From positions 1 to 64,000 of the forward strand of contig CAKVEC010000001.1 in the NCBI GenBank assembly GCA_934728255.1: a stretch of 64,000 nt of DNA, written 5' to 3'. How positions within the stretch are numbered: position 1 is the stretch's first letter; each line of letters starts with the position of its first letter. The stretch comes from an uncultured Bacteroidales bacterium. GTDB lineage: Bacteria; Bacteroidota; Bacteroidia; Bacteroidales; Paludibacteraceae. This document shows positions 26,157 to 34,179 of this stretch, one piece after another. A program made the translations under genes and the position numbers. Under the pieces are notes generated by a model, which worked only from the letters and a program-made list of their open reading frames with translations, had not been told where the DNA came from and searched no databases.

Positions 26157-26882
26157 TTAACGTTCTTTCTTTGGCGAAGGCATACAGAATAGCAGCACAT
26201 TCAGTGCTACATACCACAGCACGCAAGCCGCTCCCGAAAATACCGCCAGTTCTACGTGCTTGCACATACACGCTTTCACCACGCAGAACGCAATCAGCAC
26301 CACCGCCCCGATAAGGAACAGGTATTGCGTGGAGTGCTCTTTCCAACCGAACCCGTGAAACTTGAACGAGAAAAATGGTATCTCCGCATTCAGCAAATAG
26401 CAACTCAACAGGCTCATCGCCAGCAACGCCCACGGAATCCAGTCCGCCGACAGCATAGCGTACGGCATACACGTCAGCGAACCCCAGAATATGGCATTCG
26501 GCGGGGTAGAAAGTCCTATAAACGAGGTCTTCTGCCGTTCATCTACATTGAATTTTGCCAAACGCAGTGCCGAAAAAGCCGCCATTAGGAACGCCAACAG
26601 ACACCACCAGCCAACCAGCGGACGCAAATAGCAGCAAAGCATCATCGAGGGGGCTAATCCAAATGTAATATCATCGGCAAGCGAGTCCAACTGCACACCT
26701 ATCGCACTCGGCACTTTCAGCAGCCGTGCCGACATCCCGTCGAAAAAATCGAAGAACGCCCCGCCTAATATAAACAGGAACGCATACAAAAACGCGTTTT
26801 GCGTGGCCATAAACACCGCCATACACCCGCATAGCAGGTTGCAGCAGGTAATACTGTCCGGAATAATTCGTTTGATATTCAT
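26157..26882 (-). CDS. pssA: CDP-diacylglycerol-serine O-phosphatidyltransferase
   Basis: 241 residues, seven or eight membrane helices. The CDP-alcohol phosphotransferase motif is complete: Asp45, Asp48-Gly49, Ala52-Arg53, Gly62, Asp66 and Asp70 (FDFFDGMSARLLKVPSAIG...DSLAD). It makes phosphatidylserine from CDP-diacylglycerol and serine, the precursor of phosphatidylethanolamine. The length matches the Bacillus-type membrane enzyme plus a C-terminal extension. It follows the MFS gene on the same strand after 31 nt containing the 7-nt array AATTCAT. Confidence 0.92.
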   Translation of the reverse strand: MNIKRIIPDSITCCNLLCGCMAVFMATQNAFLYAFLFILGGAFFDFFDGMSARLLKVPSAIGVQLDSLADDITFGLAPSMMLCCYLRPLVGWWCLLAFLMAAFSALRLAKFNVDERQKTSFIGLSTPPNAIFWGSLTCMPYAMLSADWIPWALLAMSLLSCYLLNAEIPFFSFKFHGFGWKEHSTQYLFLIGAVVLIAFCVVKACMCKHVELAVFSGAACVLWYVALNVLLFCMPSPKKER

Positions 26883-26898
26883 TGCCTTAAAATCTTAA

Positions 26899-26921
26899 TT
26901 CATAATTCATAATTCATAATT
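26899..26921. repeat. 7-nt array AATTCAT
   Basis: Three full AATTCAT units run across the pssA/MFS spacer and touch the MFS stop. The same period is found in the CATTGTG array inside the MFS gene. Confidence 0.6.
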
Positions 26922-28248
26922 GGTTCCGTACCGCCCACGCCACTGCAATACTCGGCACGCAGCACGCCATCACCACGCCGAAGAACCCCAAGTACCCCAT
27001 TGGCTCCTCTATATATCCCGCCACCATACCGGGCAGCATCAGCCCGAGGAACATCACCGCTGTGCAGAGCGAGAAATGCGCCGTCTTGTGCGCTCCTTCC
27101 GCAAAGTGCATCATATACAGCATACACGCCGTATAGCCTAATCCGTACCCCAACTGCTCCAACCCGATGCATACCGAAATCACAAGGAACGACTCGGGTT
27201 GCGCCGCCGCCAAATAGACATATACCGCACTCGGCAGCGTCAGGCACAACGCCATCGGTAGCATCGCTTTTTTCAGTCCCACGCGGCTTGCCCATAGTCC
27301 GCCTGCTATCCCGCCGAGCAGCATCAGCACCACTCCTATTCCGTATATCTGCCCAACCATCGCCACACTCAGTCCCAAACCGCCCTCTTCCGCAGGTGCC
27401 AGAAAGAAAGGATTGCATAGTTTGAGCAGCAATGCCTCGGGCAGGCGGTAAAGCAGCATAAAACACAGTGCCAGCCCGATGCCCGGTTTGCGGAAAAATT
27501 CCACAAACGTTGCCCCTACTTCTTGCCAAATGCCCCTGCCCGAAGTCGGGTGGATGTCCTGTGGATATGCTGTGGATAACTCATTGTGCATTGTGCATTG
27601 TGCATTGTGCATTGCATTGTGCCTTGTGCCTTGTGCCTTGTGTATTGTTTTTTCTGCTTTCGGCAGAAAAAACGTATGCCACAGTGTGATTCCTGCCATA
27701 AGCCCGCTGCAACCGAGCAATGTGTATGTCCACGAGGCTGCCACCGTCGTCTTTGTCTGCAGCCACCCCACCAACATCAGCAGCAGCGACTGGCAGAAGA
27801 TGTTCGCTATCTTGTAGAACGTCGAGCGGATACCTACAAACGTCGCCTGTTGCTTGTCTGTCAGGGCAATCATATAGAATCCGTCAGCGGCAATATCGTG
27901 CGTTGCCGAGGCAAAAGCCGTTATGGTGAAAAATATCAATGCCCACGTGAAATACCCTCTCGGCGCAAGCCATGCGAGCAGCAGTATTGTAACGCACATC
28001 AACGCCTGCATCAGCAGCACCCACCAGCGTTTGGTGTGTATCACATCTACAAACGGACTCCATAGCGGCTTGATCACCCATGGAAAGGTAATCAGACTCG
28101 TGAACAATGCCATCTGACCGTTAGGCATACCTAATTGCGTAAAAAGCGTGATACTCACACTTGTTACCAAAAAATACGGCACACCCTCCGCAAAATACAG
28201 CGTCGGCACCCACCACCATGGCGAACTATGTCTGTTGGCTTTCGGCAT
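26914..28248 (-). CDS. AmpG-like MFS transporter with an in-frame repeat insertion
   Basis: 444 residues, 12 membrane segments. YFAEGVPYFLVTSVSITLF and SATHDIAADGFYMIAL match the AmpG/acetyl-CoA-transporter branch of MFS; AmpG imports muropeptides for wall recycling. The central cytoplasmic loop between helices 6 and 7 (about residues 203-233) is unusual: it reads THRHN-type low-complexity sequence with MHNAQCTMHN and is encoded by a 7-nt array and an 11-nt array (27549-27640). The loop is where an insertion would be tolerated. pssA lies downstream. Confidence 0.85.
   Translation of the reverse strand: MPKANRHSSPWWWVPTLYFAEGVPYFLVTSVSITLFTQLGMPNGQMALFTSLITFPWVIKPLWSPFVDVIHTKRWWVLLMQALMCVTILLLAWLAPRGYFTWALIFFTITAFASATHDIAADGFYMIALTDKQQATFVGIRSTFYKIANIFCQSLLLMLVGWLQTKTTVAASWTYTLLGCSGLMAGITLWHTFFLPKAEKTIHKAQGTRHNAMHNAQCTMHNELSTAYPQDIHPTSGRGIWQEVGATFVEFFRKPGIGLALCFMLLYRLPEALLLKLCNPFFLAPAEEGGLGLSVAMVGQIYGIGVVLMLLGGIAGGLWASRVGLKKAMLPMALCLTLPSAVYVYLAAAQPESFLVISVCIGLEQLGYGLGYTACMLYMMHFAEGAHKTAHFSLCTAVMFLGLMLPGMVAGYIEEPMGYLGFFGVVMACCVPSIAVAWAVRNQL
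27549..27640. repeat. 11-nt and 7-nt arrays inside the MFS coding sequence
   Basis: Three units GGTGGATGTCC, TGTGGATATGC and TGTGGATAACT (27549-27581) are followed by CATTGTG units, one irregular CATTG, then GCCTTGT units to about 27640. The frame is kept. A similar CACAATG array lies in rsgA at 58167. Confidence 0.75.
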
Positions 28249-28278
28249 TTCGTAACCTCTCGCAGGTACCGCTTCCGC

Positions 28279-28310
28279 ATTAACGACTGATTAACGATAA
28301 TTAACGGAGA
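28279..28310. repeat. TTAACG-type array (3 units, spacing 11 and 10)
   Basis: ATTAACGACTG, ATTAACGATA and ATTAACGGAGA lie directly upstream of the MFS start and downstream of its promoter, so the transcript leader would contain them. Confidence 0.5.
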
Positions 28311-28331
28311 ACTTTCCCTACGTATTGCCCG

Positions 28332-28363
28332 CAAAGTTACGCTTTTTTTTCGGACTACGCAAA
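28332..28363 (-). promoter_or_regulatory. Promoter of the MFS-pssA pair
   Basis: Minus strand TTTG (28360-28363) and TAACTTTG (28332-28339), 20 nt apart. Confidence 0.7.
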
Positions 28364-28433
28364 TCCGCTGTGTATATGCCCTCTATTTTCTAATTCTCTG
28401 CTCTATACTCTCTATTATCTTCGTGCTATCAGG

Positions 28434-28477
28434 AGTAGGTGATTAGTAGGTGATTAGTGGGTGATTAGTAGGTGATT
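28434..28477. repeat. 11-nt array AGTAGGTGATT (4 units)
   Basis: Four consecutive 11-nt units, three identical and one with a single substitution. The spacer 28249-28681 otherwise holds two promoters, the TTAACG array and a dispersed repeat. Confidence 0.8.
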
Positions 28478-28536
28478 CCCGATAGGATGCTTTGTCCGTT
28501 TTCAGGTTGACTCGGTTACGGGTTCGGCACAACCGG

Positions 28537-28568
28537 TGTGTGCGGAGCATGCGCCGCTATCAGCCGCT
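28537..28568 (+). repeat. 32-nt dispersed spacer repeat, copy 1
   Basis: Matches 61112-61143 at 26 of 32 positions (core GCGCC...GCCGCT). Both copies sit about 100-145 nt upstream of plus-strand start codons. Confidence 0.5.
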
Positions 28569-28624
28569 GGCGCTTGCTGTCCGGGTTTCCCTTGGCAGCC
28601 ATACTTGGCAAAATGGGCTTTTTG

Positions 28625-28656
28625 CTTGTGTGTATAGTGGATTTGTTGTAATTTTG
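28625..28656 (+). promoter_or_regulatory. lrgAB promoter
   Basis: TAATTTTG (28649-28656), with TTG at 28626-28628 in the -33 position. Confidence 0.55.
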
Positions 28657-28681
28657 CGCCCTCAAAAAAAATACAAAGATT

Positions 28682-29050
28682 GTGTTAGGTTTTTTTATTA
28701 TTCTGTTATTCCTCGTGTTGGGGAACATTCTTTCGTGGGCAATTGGGGAAATTATCCCTGGTAGCGTAATCGGTATGTTGCTGTTGTTTGTCTGCCTCTG
28801 TCTCAAATGGGTACACCCACACCAAATTCGTACTGCCGCCGATATGCTGACGCGCAATATGTCATTTTTCTTTGTACCCGCAATGGTAGGGATAATGGAG
28901 CAGTGGAGTATTATTCGCTTGAACATAGCCGGTTGGTTGGGCATCTTGGTATTGACCACAGTGGCGATTATGGCAAGTAGCGGACTGACCATGCAAGGGG
29001 TGGCACGCTTGCAGGGGCGTTTTAATAGGAAAGGAGTGCAACATGCATGA
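28682..29050 (+). CDS. lrgA: LrgA/CidA-family holin-like membrane protein
   Basis: 122 residues from a GTG at 28682; no in-frame ATG precedes it after the promoter. Four membrane helices with IGEIIPGSVIGMLLLFVCL and MSFFFVPAMVGIM match LrgA/CidA. These small proteins act with LrgB and have been tied to murein-hydrolase control, cell death and, in recent work, pyruvate transport. The gene overlaps lrgB by 8 nt (ATGCATGA), showing translational coupling. Confidence 0.9.
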   Translation: MLGFFIILLFLVLGNILSWAIGEIIPGSVIGMLLLFVCLCLKWVHPHQIRTAADMLTRNMSFFFVPAMVGIMEQWSIIRLNIAGWLGILVLTTVAIMASSGLTMQGVARLQGRFNRKGVQHA

Positions 29051-29741
29051 TGTCCTATGTTCTATGCCCACGCTCCTGATGCTCACTTTCGGAACCTACT
29101 TGTTGGGCGTGTTTTTGCAGCGCAAATCGGGCTGGACTTTGTTGCACCCGTTCTTGATATGTATTCCGGTTTTATTGGTTCTGCTGAAAGTGCTGGATAT
29201 TCCGTATGACACCTACTCGCAGGCCAATCGACCTATCACTTTCCTTCTCGGACCGAGTGTCGTGGCATTGGCTTTGTCCCTTTATGAAGAGTTGGAAACC
29301 ATCAAACGCAATGCACTGCCGATCTTCGTAGCAGTGATAGTTGGTGCTTTGGTAGGAGTGGTGAGCGTCTATTTCTCGTGCAAGATGCTGCATATGGATA
29401 GTATGTGGGTGCGCTCTTTGGAGGCTAAGTCGGTAACTACCCCGATAGCCATGGATGTTACGCGCTCGCTCGGTGGCAATGAGTCGCTGGCTGCCGTATC
29501 GGTGATTATCACGGGGTTCCTCGGTTCTCTGATGGGACCATTTGTCTTGCGGCTCTGCCATATTACCAACCCCGTGGCGAAAGGCTTGGCAATGGGCTGC
29601 GCAGCCCACGGACTGGGGACGGCGCGTGCTATCGAATTAGGAGCGGTCGAGGGGGCTGTCAGTGGTCTCTGTATCGCCCTTATGGGGGTCGCCACCGCCC
29701 TCCTTGTCCCCCTATTCCATATCGTCCTCCCTATTTGGTAA
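29043..29741 (+). CDS. lrgB: LrgB-family membrane protein
   Basis: 232 residues, about seven membrane helices. LGPSVVALALSLYEE, SLEAKSVTTPIAMDVTRSLGG, ITGFLGSLMGPFVL and AAHGLGTARAIELGAVEGAVSGL are LrgB signatures. It probably forms one membrane system with LrgA. Confidence 0.93.
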   Translation: MHDVLCSMPTLLMLTFGTYLLGVFLQRKSGWTLLHPFLICIPVLLVLLKVLDIPYDTYSQANRPITFLLGPSVVALALSLYEELETIKRNALPIFVAVIVGALVGVVSVYFSCKMLHMDSMWVRSLEAKSVTTPIAMDVTRSLGGNESLAAVSVIITGFLGSLMGPFVLRLCHITNPVAKGLAMGCAAHGLGTARAIELGAVEGAVSGLCIALMGVATALLVPLFHIVLPIW

Positions 29742-29854
29742 TATATATCAGAACCATACTTTTATTTGTATAAAAAACGCGGGGCGTGTTGCAAGATTCC
29801 CGCAAGCAACGCGTAGTGGGATGTCGGTTGCCCTGTAAGAAAGGTTTTGACAAT

Positions 29855-29913
29855 TTTGTTTTTATAAGTTCTCGTTACATCGAACTTACGTTAAATTAAT
29901 GGAAAATTAACGG
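29855..29913. repeat. Hairpin AAGTTC/GAACTT and TTAACG-type units in the lrgB downstream spacer
   Basis: AAGTTC-TCGTTACATC-GAACTT (near 29867-29888) is a 6-bp hairpin resembling part of the 63-nt element. It is followed by TAAATTAATGG and AAAATTAACGG in 11-nt register (29892-29913). No gene lies in 29742-29918. Confidence 0.4.
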
Positions 29914-29918
29914 AGAAT

Positions 29919-30455
29919 TTAACGGCAATGTTTGCGGAGTATCTTTCGGCGTATGCACGCCACACCGGGCGACAGCGTCTCTCTGTCCATAAACTGCAAT
30001 AGGGCAACGAGTTCCGACAATAGTTCGGGGTATTGCCCGCAATGTCGGTAAGCCAGTTTGATGCACAGCATCCGTATGCCCGTCGGTGTGGTCGGGTTGC
30101 TCAATGTATCCAAACAAAAATTCAGGAAAGCGGTATTGAGTGTGGCATCCGTGGCAGGTATATCGTGCAGCACGGTGAGTAACATTCGTTGCAGACTTCC
30201 GTCTTTGGTCTGCATACATAGTTCTGCCAACTCTTGCAGATAGGGTGCTAATACATTTTGTTTTTCCTTGTCTCTTGACACAAATGTCAGTATCCACGCC
30301 GCATTATCCGCCACCCGTTTTTCCTCCGAATAAAGCAAATCCACTAATTGGCGTTCTGTATTCCCGACCTGTGTCTCATATGCCAATACCTGCAAATCCG
30401 CCGGATGCAACCGCCTGTTCAGTTGTTTATATAATAATGCACTATCACCCACCAT
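29919..30455 (-). CDS. Small HEAT-repeat-like helical protein, function unknown
   Basis: 178 residues, predicted all-helical and soluble. Segments such as SEEKRVADNAAWILTFVS, QRMLLTVLHDIPA and IRMLCIKLAYRHCGQYPELLSELVALLQ resemble HEAT/ARM-type helix pairs used for protein binding. I do not recognise a specific family. It is flanked by 11-nt TTAACG arrays on both sides, and no clear promoter was found within 100 nt of its start. Confidence 0.6.
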   Translation of the reverse strand: MVGDSALLYKQLNRRLHPADLQVLAYETQVGNTERQLVDLLYSEEKRVADNAAWILTFVSRDKEKQNVLAPYLQELAELCMQTKDGSLQRMLLTVLHDIPATDATLNTAFLNFCLDTLSNPTTPTGIRMLCIKLAYRHCGQYPELLSELVALLQFMDRETLSPGVACIRRKILRKHCR

Positions 30456-30466
30456 GTATTACTGGA

Positions 30467-30499
30467 AATTTAACGACCAATTAACGATGATTAACAGAG
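30467..30499. repeat. 11-nt array, TTAACG type (3 units)
   Basis: AATTTAACGAC, CAATTAACGAT and GATTAACAGAG run in exact 11-nt register between the HEAT-like gene and the YjbR remnant. Confidence 0.65.
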
Positions 30500-30524
30500 A
30501 ATTTTTAATGGTTCTGCATGGTCT

Positions 30525-30743
30525 TTAATGGAGAACAGAAACATTAATGGCCACCCGCTCTTTCTTCGGCAGTTTTTTGTTTACTTCTTCGTAGGCGTGC
30601 CGTACCAGTTCTCCGATCAGTTCGTCGGGTACGGAGCCGTCCAATGAGATTTGGTTCCAGTATTTTTTGTTCCAGTGGTATGCCCCCTCAATGGCGCAAT
30701 ACTGCGCCCGCAATTCCTGTGCCCGTTCCGCATCGCATTTCAT
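30525..30743 (-). pseudogene. MmcQ/YjbR family, N-terminally truncated
   Basis: 72 residues starting MKCDAERAQELRAQY and containing AYHWNKKYWNQISLDGSVP and ELVRHAYEEVNKKLPKKER, which are the C-terminal half of the roughly 115-residue YjbR (MmcQ) DNA-binding fold. The usual N-terminal half is absent, and none of the three frames upstream (30744-30870) restores it. That upstream stretch is instead the 63-nt dispersed element. The open frame may still be translated, but it is probably a remnant. Confidence 0.7.
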
Positions 30744-30796
30744 CGTTTTTACCGCCGTAGGCGAATAAAATTTATGGCAATTTATGGATGCAAAAG

Positions 30797-30859
30797 CAAA
30801 GATTTACTTAGATTTCTTGCCCGTGAGGAGAAAGGAGTTTTTGTGTCAAACTCACATTA
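30797..30859 (-). repeat. 63-nt dispersed spacer element, copy 2
   Basis: 50 of 63 positions are identical to 19147-19209. On the minus strand it follows the recG stop closely and precedes the truncated YjbR frame. GAGTTT and AAACTC arms could form a small hairpin. Confidence 0.65.
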
Positions 30860-30873
30860 AAAAACATAGTTAC

Positions 30874-32982
30874 CTACGAAATCTCCGACCAATTATGTGC
30901 CTCAATCCGCAATAGGTCAAGTTGCCGCTTGTAGATGCGGTTGTATTCGTCTTCAAGCAGCGGGTCTTTCTCTAATATGCTTTCTGCGGCTTGACGGGCA
31001 ATTTCTAATATCTGCCCGTCGGTGGATAGGGAGGCGATATGCAGGTCAAATGGTAGTCCCGATTGTTGCGTGCCTTCCAAGTCCCCGGGACCGCGCAGTT
31101 GCAAATCCGCTTCGGCTATACGGAACCCGTCATTCGTCGCCACCATTATATCCATACGCTGGCGCGTCTCTTTGGTCAGTTCCAAGCGGGTCAGCAGAAT
31201 GCAATAACTCTGGTCTGCTCCGCGTCCCACACGCCCGCGCAACTGGTGCAACTGGCTCAGTCCGAACCGCTCGGCGTTCTCTATGATCATCACGCTCGCA
31301 TTCGGCACGTTTACCCCGACTTCAATTACCGTTGTTGCCACCAGTATCTGTGTCTCGCCGGAGGCAAAACGTTGCATCTGTTCGTCCTTGTCTTTGGCTT
31401 TCATCTGTCCGTGTACCATCGAAATCTTGTACTCGGGAAATGTCTCGCATAGTTCGTTGTATCCGTTTTCAAGGTCTTGCAGATCCAATTTTTCGTTCTC
31501 CTTGATTAGCGGAAAAACTACATACACCTGCCGTCCTGCCTGTATCTGTCCCCTGATAAACTGATTTACCGACTGCCTGCGCTGTATAGAGTAATGCAGC
31601 GTCTGTACGGGTTTGCGTCCGGGGGGCAGTTCGTCTATGATACTCACCCGCAGATCACCATATACGGTCATCGCCAATGTACGTGGGATAGGTGTGGCGG
31701 TCATTACCAATACATGCGGCGGACATACGTTCTTGCTCCATAGTTTGGCACGTTGTGCCACGCCGAAACGATGCTGCTCGTCCACTACTACCAACCCGAG
31801 GTTCGCCCATTGTACGGTATCTTCCAATAGTGCATGCGTACCAATCAGAATATCTATCCGTCCCGCTTGCAGGGCAGGGTGGAGCAGGTCTCTTTGTTTT
31901 TTGGTGGTAGAACCGGTAAGCAGGGCAATCCGCAAACCATCAGGATTAGTCTCGCTTGCCAACAGCGGTTTGAGAAAACCGCTCAATGTCTCATAGTGCT
32001 GGTTGGCGAGTATCTCCGTCGGCGCCATAATACACGTCTGATACCCGTTGTCAATCGCCAGCAGGCAGCACATCAGTGCCACTAATGTCTTGCCGCTCCC
32101 TACATCGCCTTGCAGCAGGCGGTTCATCTGTCTGCCCGATTTCAGATCTGTGTGTATCTCGCGTATTACCCGTTTCTGTGCATTGGTCAGCGGAAAAGGC
32201 AGACTTTGATACATTGCATTGAAGTTCCGCCCCACTATCGGCATAGGAAAACCTGCATTCTGTTCGCGGCGTTTCATCTGCCTCAGTATCTGCAACTGGA
32301 TATAGAACAACTCCTCGAACTTGAGCCGCTCTTTCGCCCGCTGCATCGCCGGTGTATCTTTCGGAAAATGGATGTTTTGCAGGGCTTCTGTCAGTCCCGG
32401 CAGGTGGTATCTTTGCAATATATCCGCTCCTATCGTGTCGGGGACTCCCATTGCCAAATCGGGCATCAAACCGGCAATAATCGTACGTATGATGCGCGAG
32501 TTAATACCCGCTTTCTTCATACGTTCGGTAGTGTTATAGTGCGGTTCCAGCCCCTGCGTCATCTCGGGTCTCACCTGCGCCATAGGTGTCAGTTCGGGGT
32601 GTACAAAGTTATATTGGTGGTTGAACCGGCTTGGTCTGCCAAACAGTAGATACCGCACCCCTTTTTGCAGTTTCACATACTGCACACCCTTGAACCACAC
32701 CAGTTCTATCAAGTGCGTCCCGTCCGAGAACTGTGCGCTCAGCCGTTGTGCCTTTCCTACACCAATAGTATGCCACTCGGTTACTTCGCCCACAATCTGC
32801 ACGTAGGTCTCGTCATCCTCTATCTCCGCAATCTTATAGAACTTACTGCGGTCAATATACTTAAAGGGGTACTGACGGAGCATATCAAGTGCTGTCAGTA
32901 CCCCTAATTCTTTACGAAGAATGTCGGCGCGTTTTGCGCCGACACCCTTGCAATAGACTATATCTCGATGGTTCAACTCCAT
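30874..32982 (-). CDS. recG: ATP-dependent DNA helicase RecG
   Basis: 702 residues, full length. The N-terminal wedge domain (OB fold, about 60-160) is followed by helicase motifs I (LLQGDVGSGKTLVALM), II (VVDEQHRFGV), III (MTATPIPRT), V-VI (VATTVIEVGVNVPNA, QLRGRVGRG) and the TRG-like C-terminus (GDLEGTQQSGLP). RecG remodels stalled replication forks and Holliday junctions. It is followed downstream by the spacer with the 63-nt element. Confidence 0.96.
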   Translation of the reverse strand: MELNHRDIVYCKGVGAKRADILRKELGVLTALDMLRQYPFKYIDRSKFYKIAEIEDDETYVQIVGEVTEWHTIGVGKAQRLSAQFSDGTHLIELVWFKGVQYVKLQKGVRYLLFGRPSRFNHQYNFVHPELTPMAQVRPEMTQGLEPHYNTTERMKKAGINSRIIRTIIAGLMPDLAMGVPDTIGADILQRYHLPGLTEALQNIHFPKDTPAMQRAKERLKFEELFYIQLQILRQMKRREQNAGFPMPIVGRNFNAMYQSLPFPLTNAQKRVIREIHTDLKSGRQMNRLLQGDVGSGKTLVALMCCLLAIDNGYQTCIMAPTEILANQHYETLSGFLKPLLASETNPDGLRIALLTGSTTKKQRDLLHPALQAGRIDILIGTHALLEDTVQWANLGLVVVDEQHRFGVAQRAKLWSKNVCPPHVLVMTATPIPRTLAMTVYGDLRVSIIDELPPGRKPVQTLHYSIQRRQSVNQFIRGQIQAGRQVYVVFPLIKENEKLDLQDLENGYNELCETFPEYKISMVHGQMKAKDKDEQMQRFASGETQILVATTVIEVGVNVPNASVMIIENAERFGLSQLHQLRGRVGRGADQSYCILLTRLELTKETRQRMDIMVATNDGFRIAEADLQLRGPGDLEGTQQSGLPFDLHIASLSTDGQILEIARQAAESILEKDPLLEDEYNRIYKRQLDLLRIEAHNWSEIS

Positions 32983-33004
32983 CGGAAAAATGCTGATCGT
33001 TATA

Positions 33005-33688
33005 TTATTGCAGGCGGAAGTTTACAGGCACCGTGTATTTTACACGTACTGCCTTACCACGCTGCTTACCCGGATTCCATTTAGGCATCGACTTGATGAC
33101 ACGTACAGCCTCTTTGTCGAGCGACGGATCACCACCGGAACGAACTACCTCTACATCCACAATCGCACCATCTTTGTTTACCACAAACTGGCAGATTACA
33201 CGACCTTGGATACCGTTCTCCTGCGCAATAACAGGATACTTCACGTTTTCACTCAGGTATTTGAACAAAGCCTGCTGACCACCGGGGAATTCCGGCATCG
33301 TCTCTACAACTACGAATACGACTTCTTCTTCCTCTTCCTCTACAGGAGCCTCAACGGGCGGAGCAATCACGACCTCAACGTCTTTCTCGTCCTCGGTGTT
33401 GATTTCGATAGACTCGGTCTCTACATCGTCTTCCACAACGTTCAGCACCTCAACCTCTTGTACGGCAGGAGGTGGGGGCGGAGGAGTGGTCTCTTGTTGC
33501 GAGGTCTGTTGGATCTCTACCTCTTCCTCAAACAAGAAATCGGTATCGGCAACCTCATACTTGGTAACCTCTTTCTCTGTCCATTCAAAAGCGACATAGC
33601 AAACGCTCAAGACGAAGACGAAGCCCATCAATACATAGATGACCTTTTTGTCTTCCAGACTGGCTTTTTGTGACTTTTTAACTTGCAT
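33005..33688 (-). CDS. TonB-family energy transducer
   Basis: 227 residues. It has one membrane helix (about 14-35, IYVLMGFVFVLSVCYVAF), then a periplasmic spacer with PPPPPP and a long acidic E/V-rich run (roughly 60-125), then the C-terminal TonB domain with MPEFPGGQQALFKYLSENVKYP, GRVICQFVVNKDGAI and RVIKSMPKWNPGKQRGKAVRVKYTVPV. It couples proton-motive force to outer-membrane receptors. The acidic spacer is unlike the usual Lys-Pro/Glu-Pro repeats. No exbB/exbD are adjacent. Confidence 0.92.
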   Translation of the reverse strand: MQVKKSQKASLEDKKVIYVLMGFVFVLSVCYVAFEWTEKEVTKYEVADTDFLFEEEVEIQQTSQQETTPPPPPPAVQEVEVLNVVEDDVETESIEINTEDEKDVEVVIAPPVEAPVEEEEEEVVFVVVETMPEFPGGQQALFKYLSENVKYPVIAQENGIQGRVICQFVVNKDGAIVDVEVVRSGGDPSLDKEAVRVIKSMPKWNPGKQRGKAVRVKYTVPVNFRLQ

Positions 33689-33779
33689 ATTCTGTAGTTA
33701 TTAGATTTCGTCGCACCAATATCGGTACTCTCTTGCTCTGTGATGCCTGCGCAAAAGAGCATTCTTGCAAAAACGACTG

Positions 33780-33811
33780 CAAATTTACTGCTTTTTTCTG
33801 AATAGCGCAAA
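33780..33811 (-). promoter_or_regulatory. tonB promoter
   Basis: Minus strand TTTG (33808-33811) and TAAATTTG (33780-33787), 20 nt apart. Confidence 0.7.
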
Positions 33812-33940
33812 TATCCGTGCTATTTTTATGTAAAAATGTTTGATAGTTTTTCCTGTTTTGTCTATAAAATCGCCCATTAGTCCCATTTATGGCAACGGGA
33901 ACCGTTTTTTGAGGACTATTGCATTGAAACAATGTCTATC

Positions 33941-34095
33941 TATACAGTTTATGCAGAGTATATAATGCATAGACTGCATAAAAAGAAGGCTTAAGATCAG
34001 CATAAAAGCCAATTCTTTCTACGTCCTTTCTACGTCCTTTCTACGTCTTTTCTACGTAATTGGTATATGGAGGTATTGGGATTGCTTTGCATATT
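33941..34095 (+). repeat. Dispersed element, copy C (four 11-nt units)
   Basis: Imperfect palindrome arms TATACAGTTTATGCA (33941-33955) and TGCATAGACTGCATA (33966-33980); four 11-nt units at 34015-34058; tail AATTGGTATATGGAGGTATT. It points toward, and lies about 45 nt before, the flippase -33 box. Confidence 0.8.
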
Positions 34096-34139
34096 TTTTT
34101 GAAAAAATAGATGTAGTTGTTTTGTCTGTTTTTGCAAAT

Positions 34140-34171
34140 GTTGCATAGTCCGTAAAATTTGTGTACCTTTG
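34140..34171 (+). promoter_or_regulatory. Flippase promoter, nearly leaderless
   Basis: GTTG (34140-34143) and TACCTTTG (34164-34171), 20 nt apart. The only convincing ATG (34180) is 8 nt after the -7 box, so transcription and translation may start at almost the same base. Confidence 0.65.
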
Positions 34172-34179
34172 CAGACACG

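Noticed and set aside
27560..27580. TGTGGATAA words resembling DnaA boxes
   Set aside because: They lie inside the AmpG-like coding sequence as part of an 11-nt array, and no origin-associated genes are nearby.
34015..34058. Tandem 11-mers considered as a CRISPR array
   Set aside because: Units are directly adjacent with no spacers, only 11 nt long, and no cas gene is present in the window.
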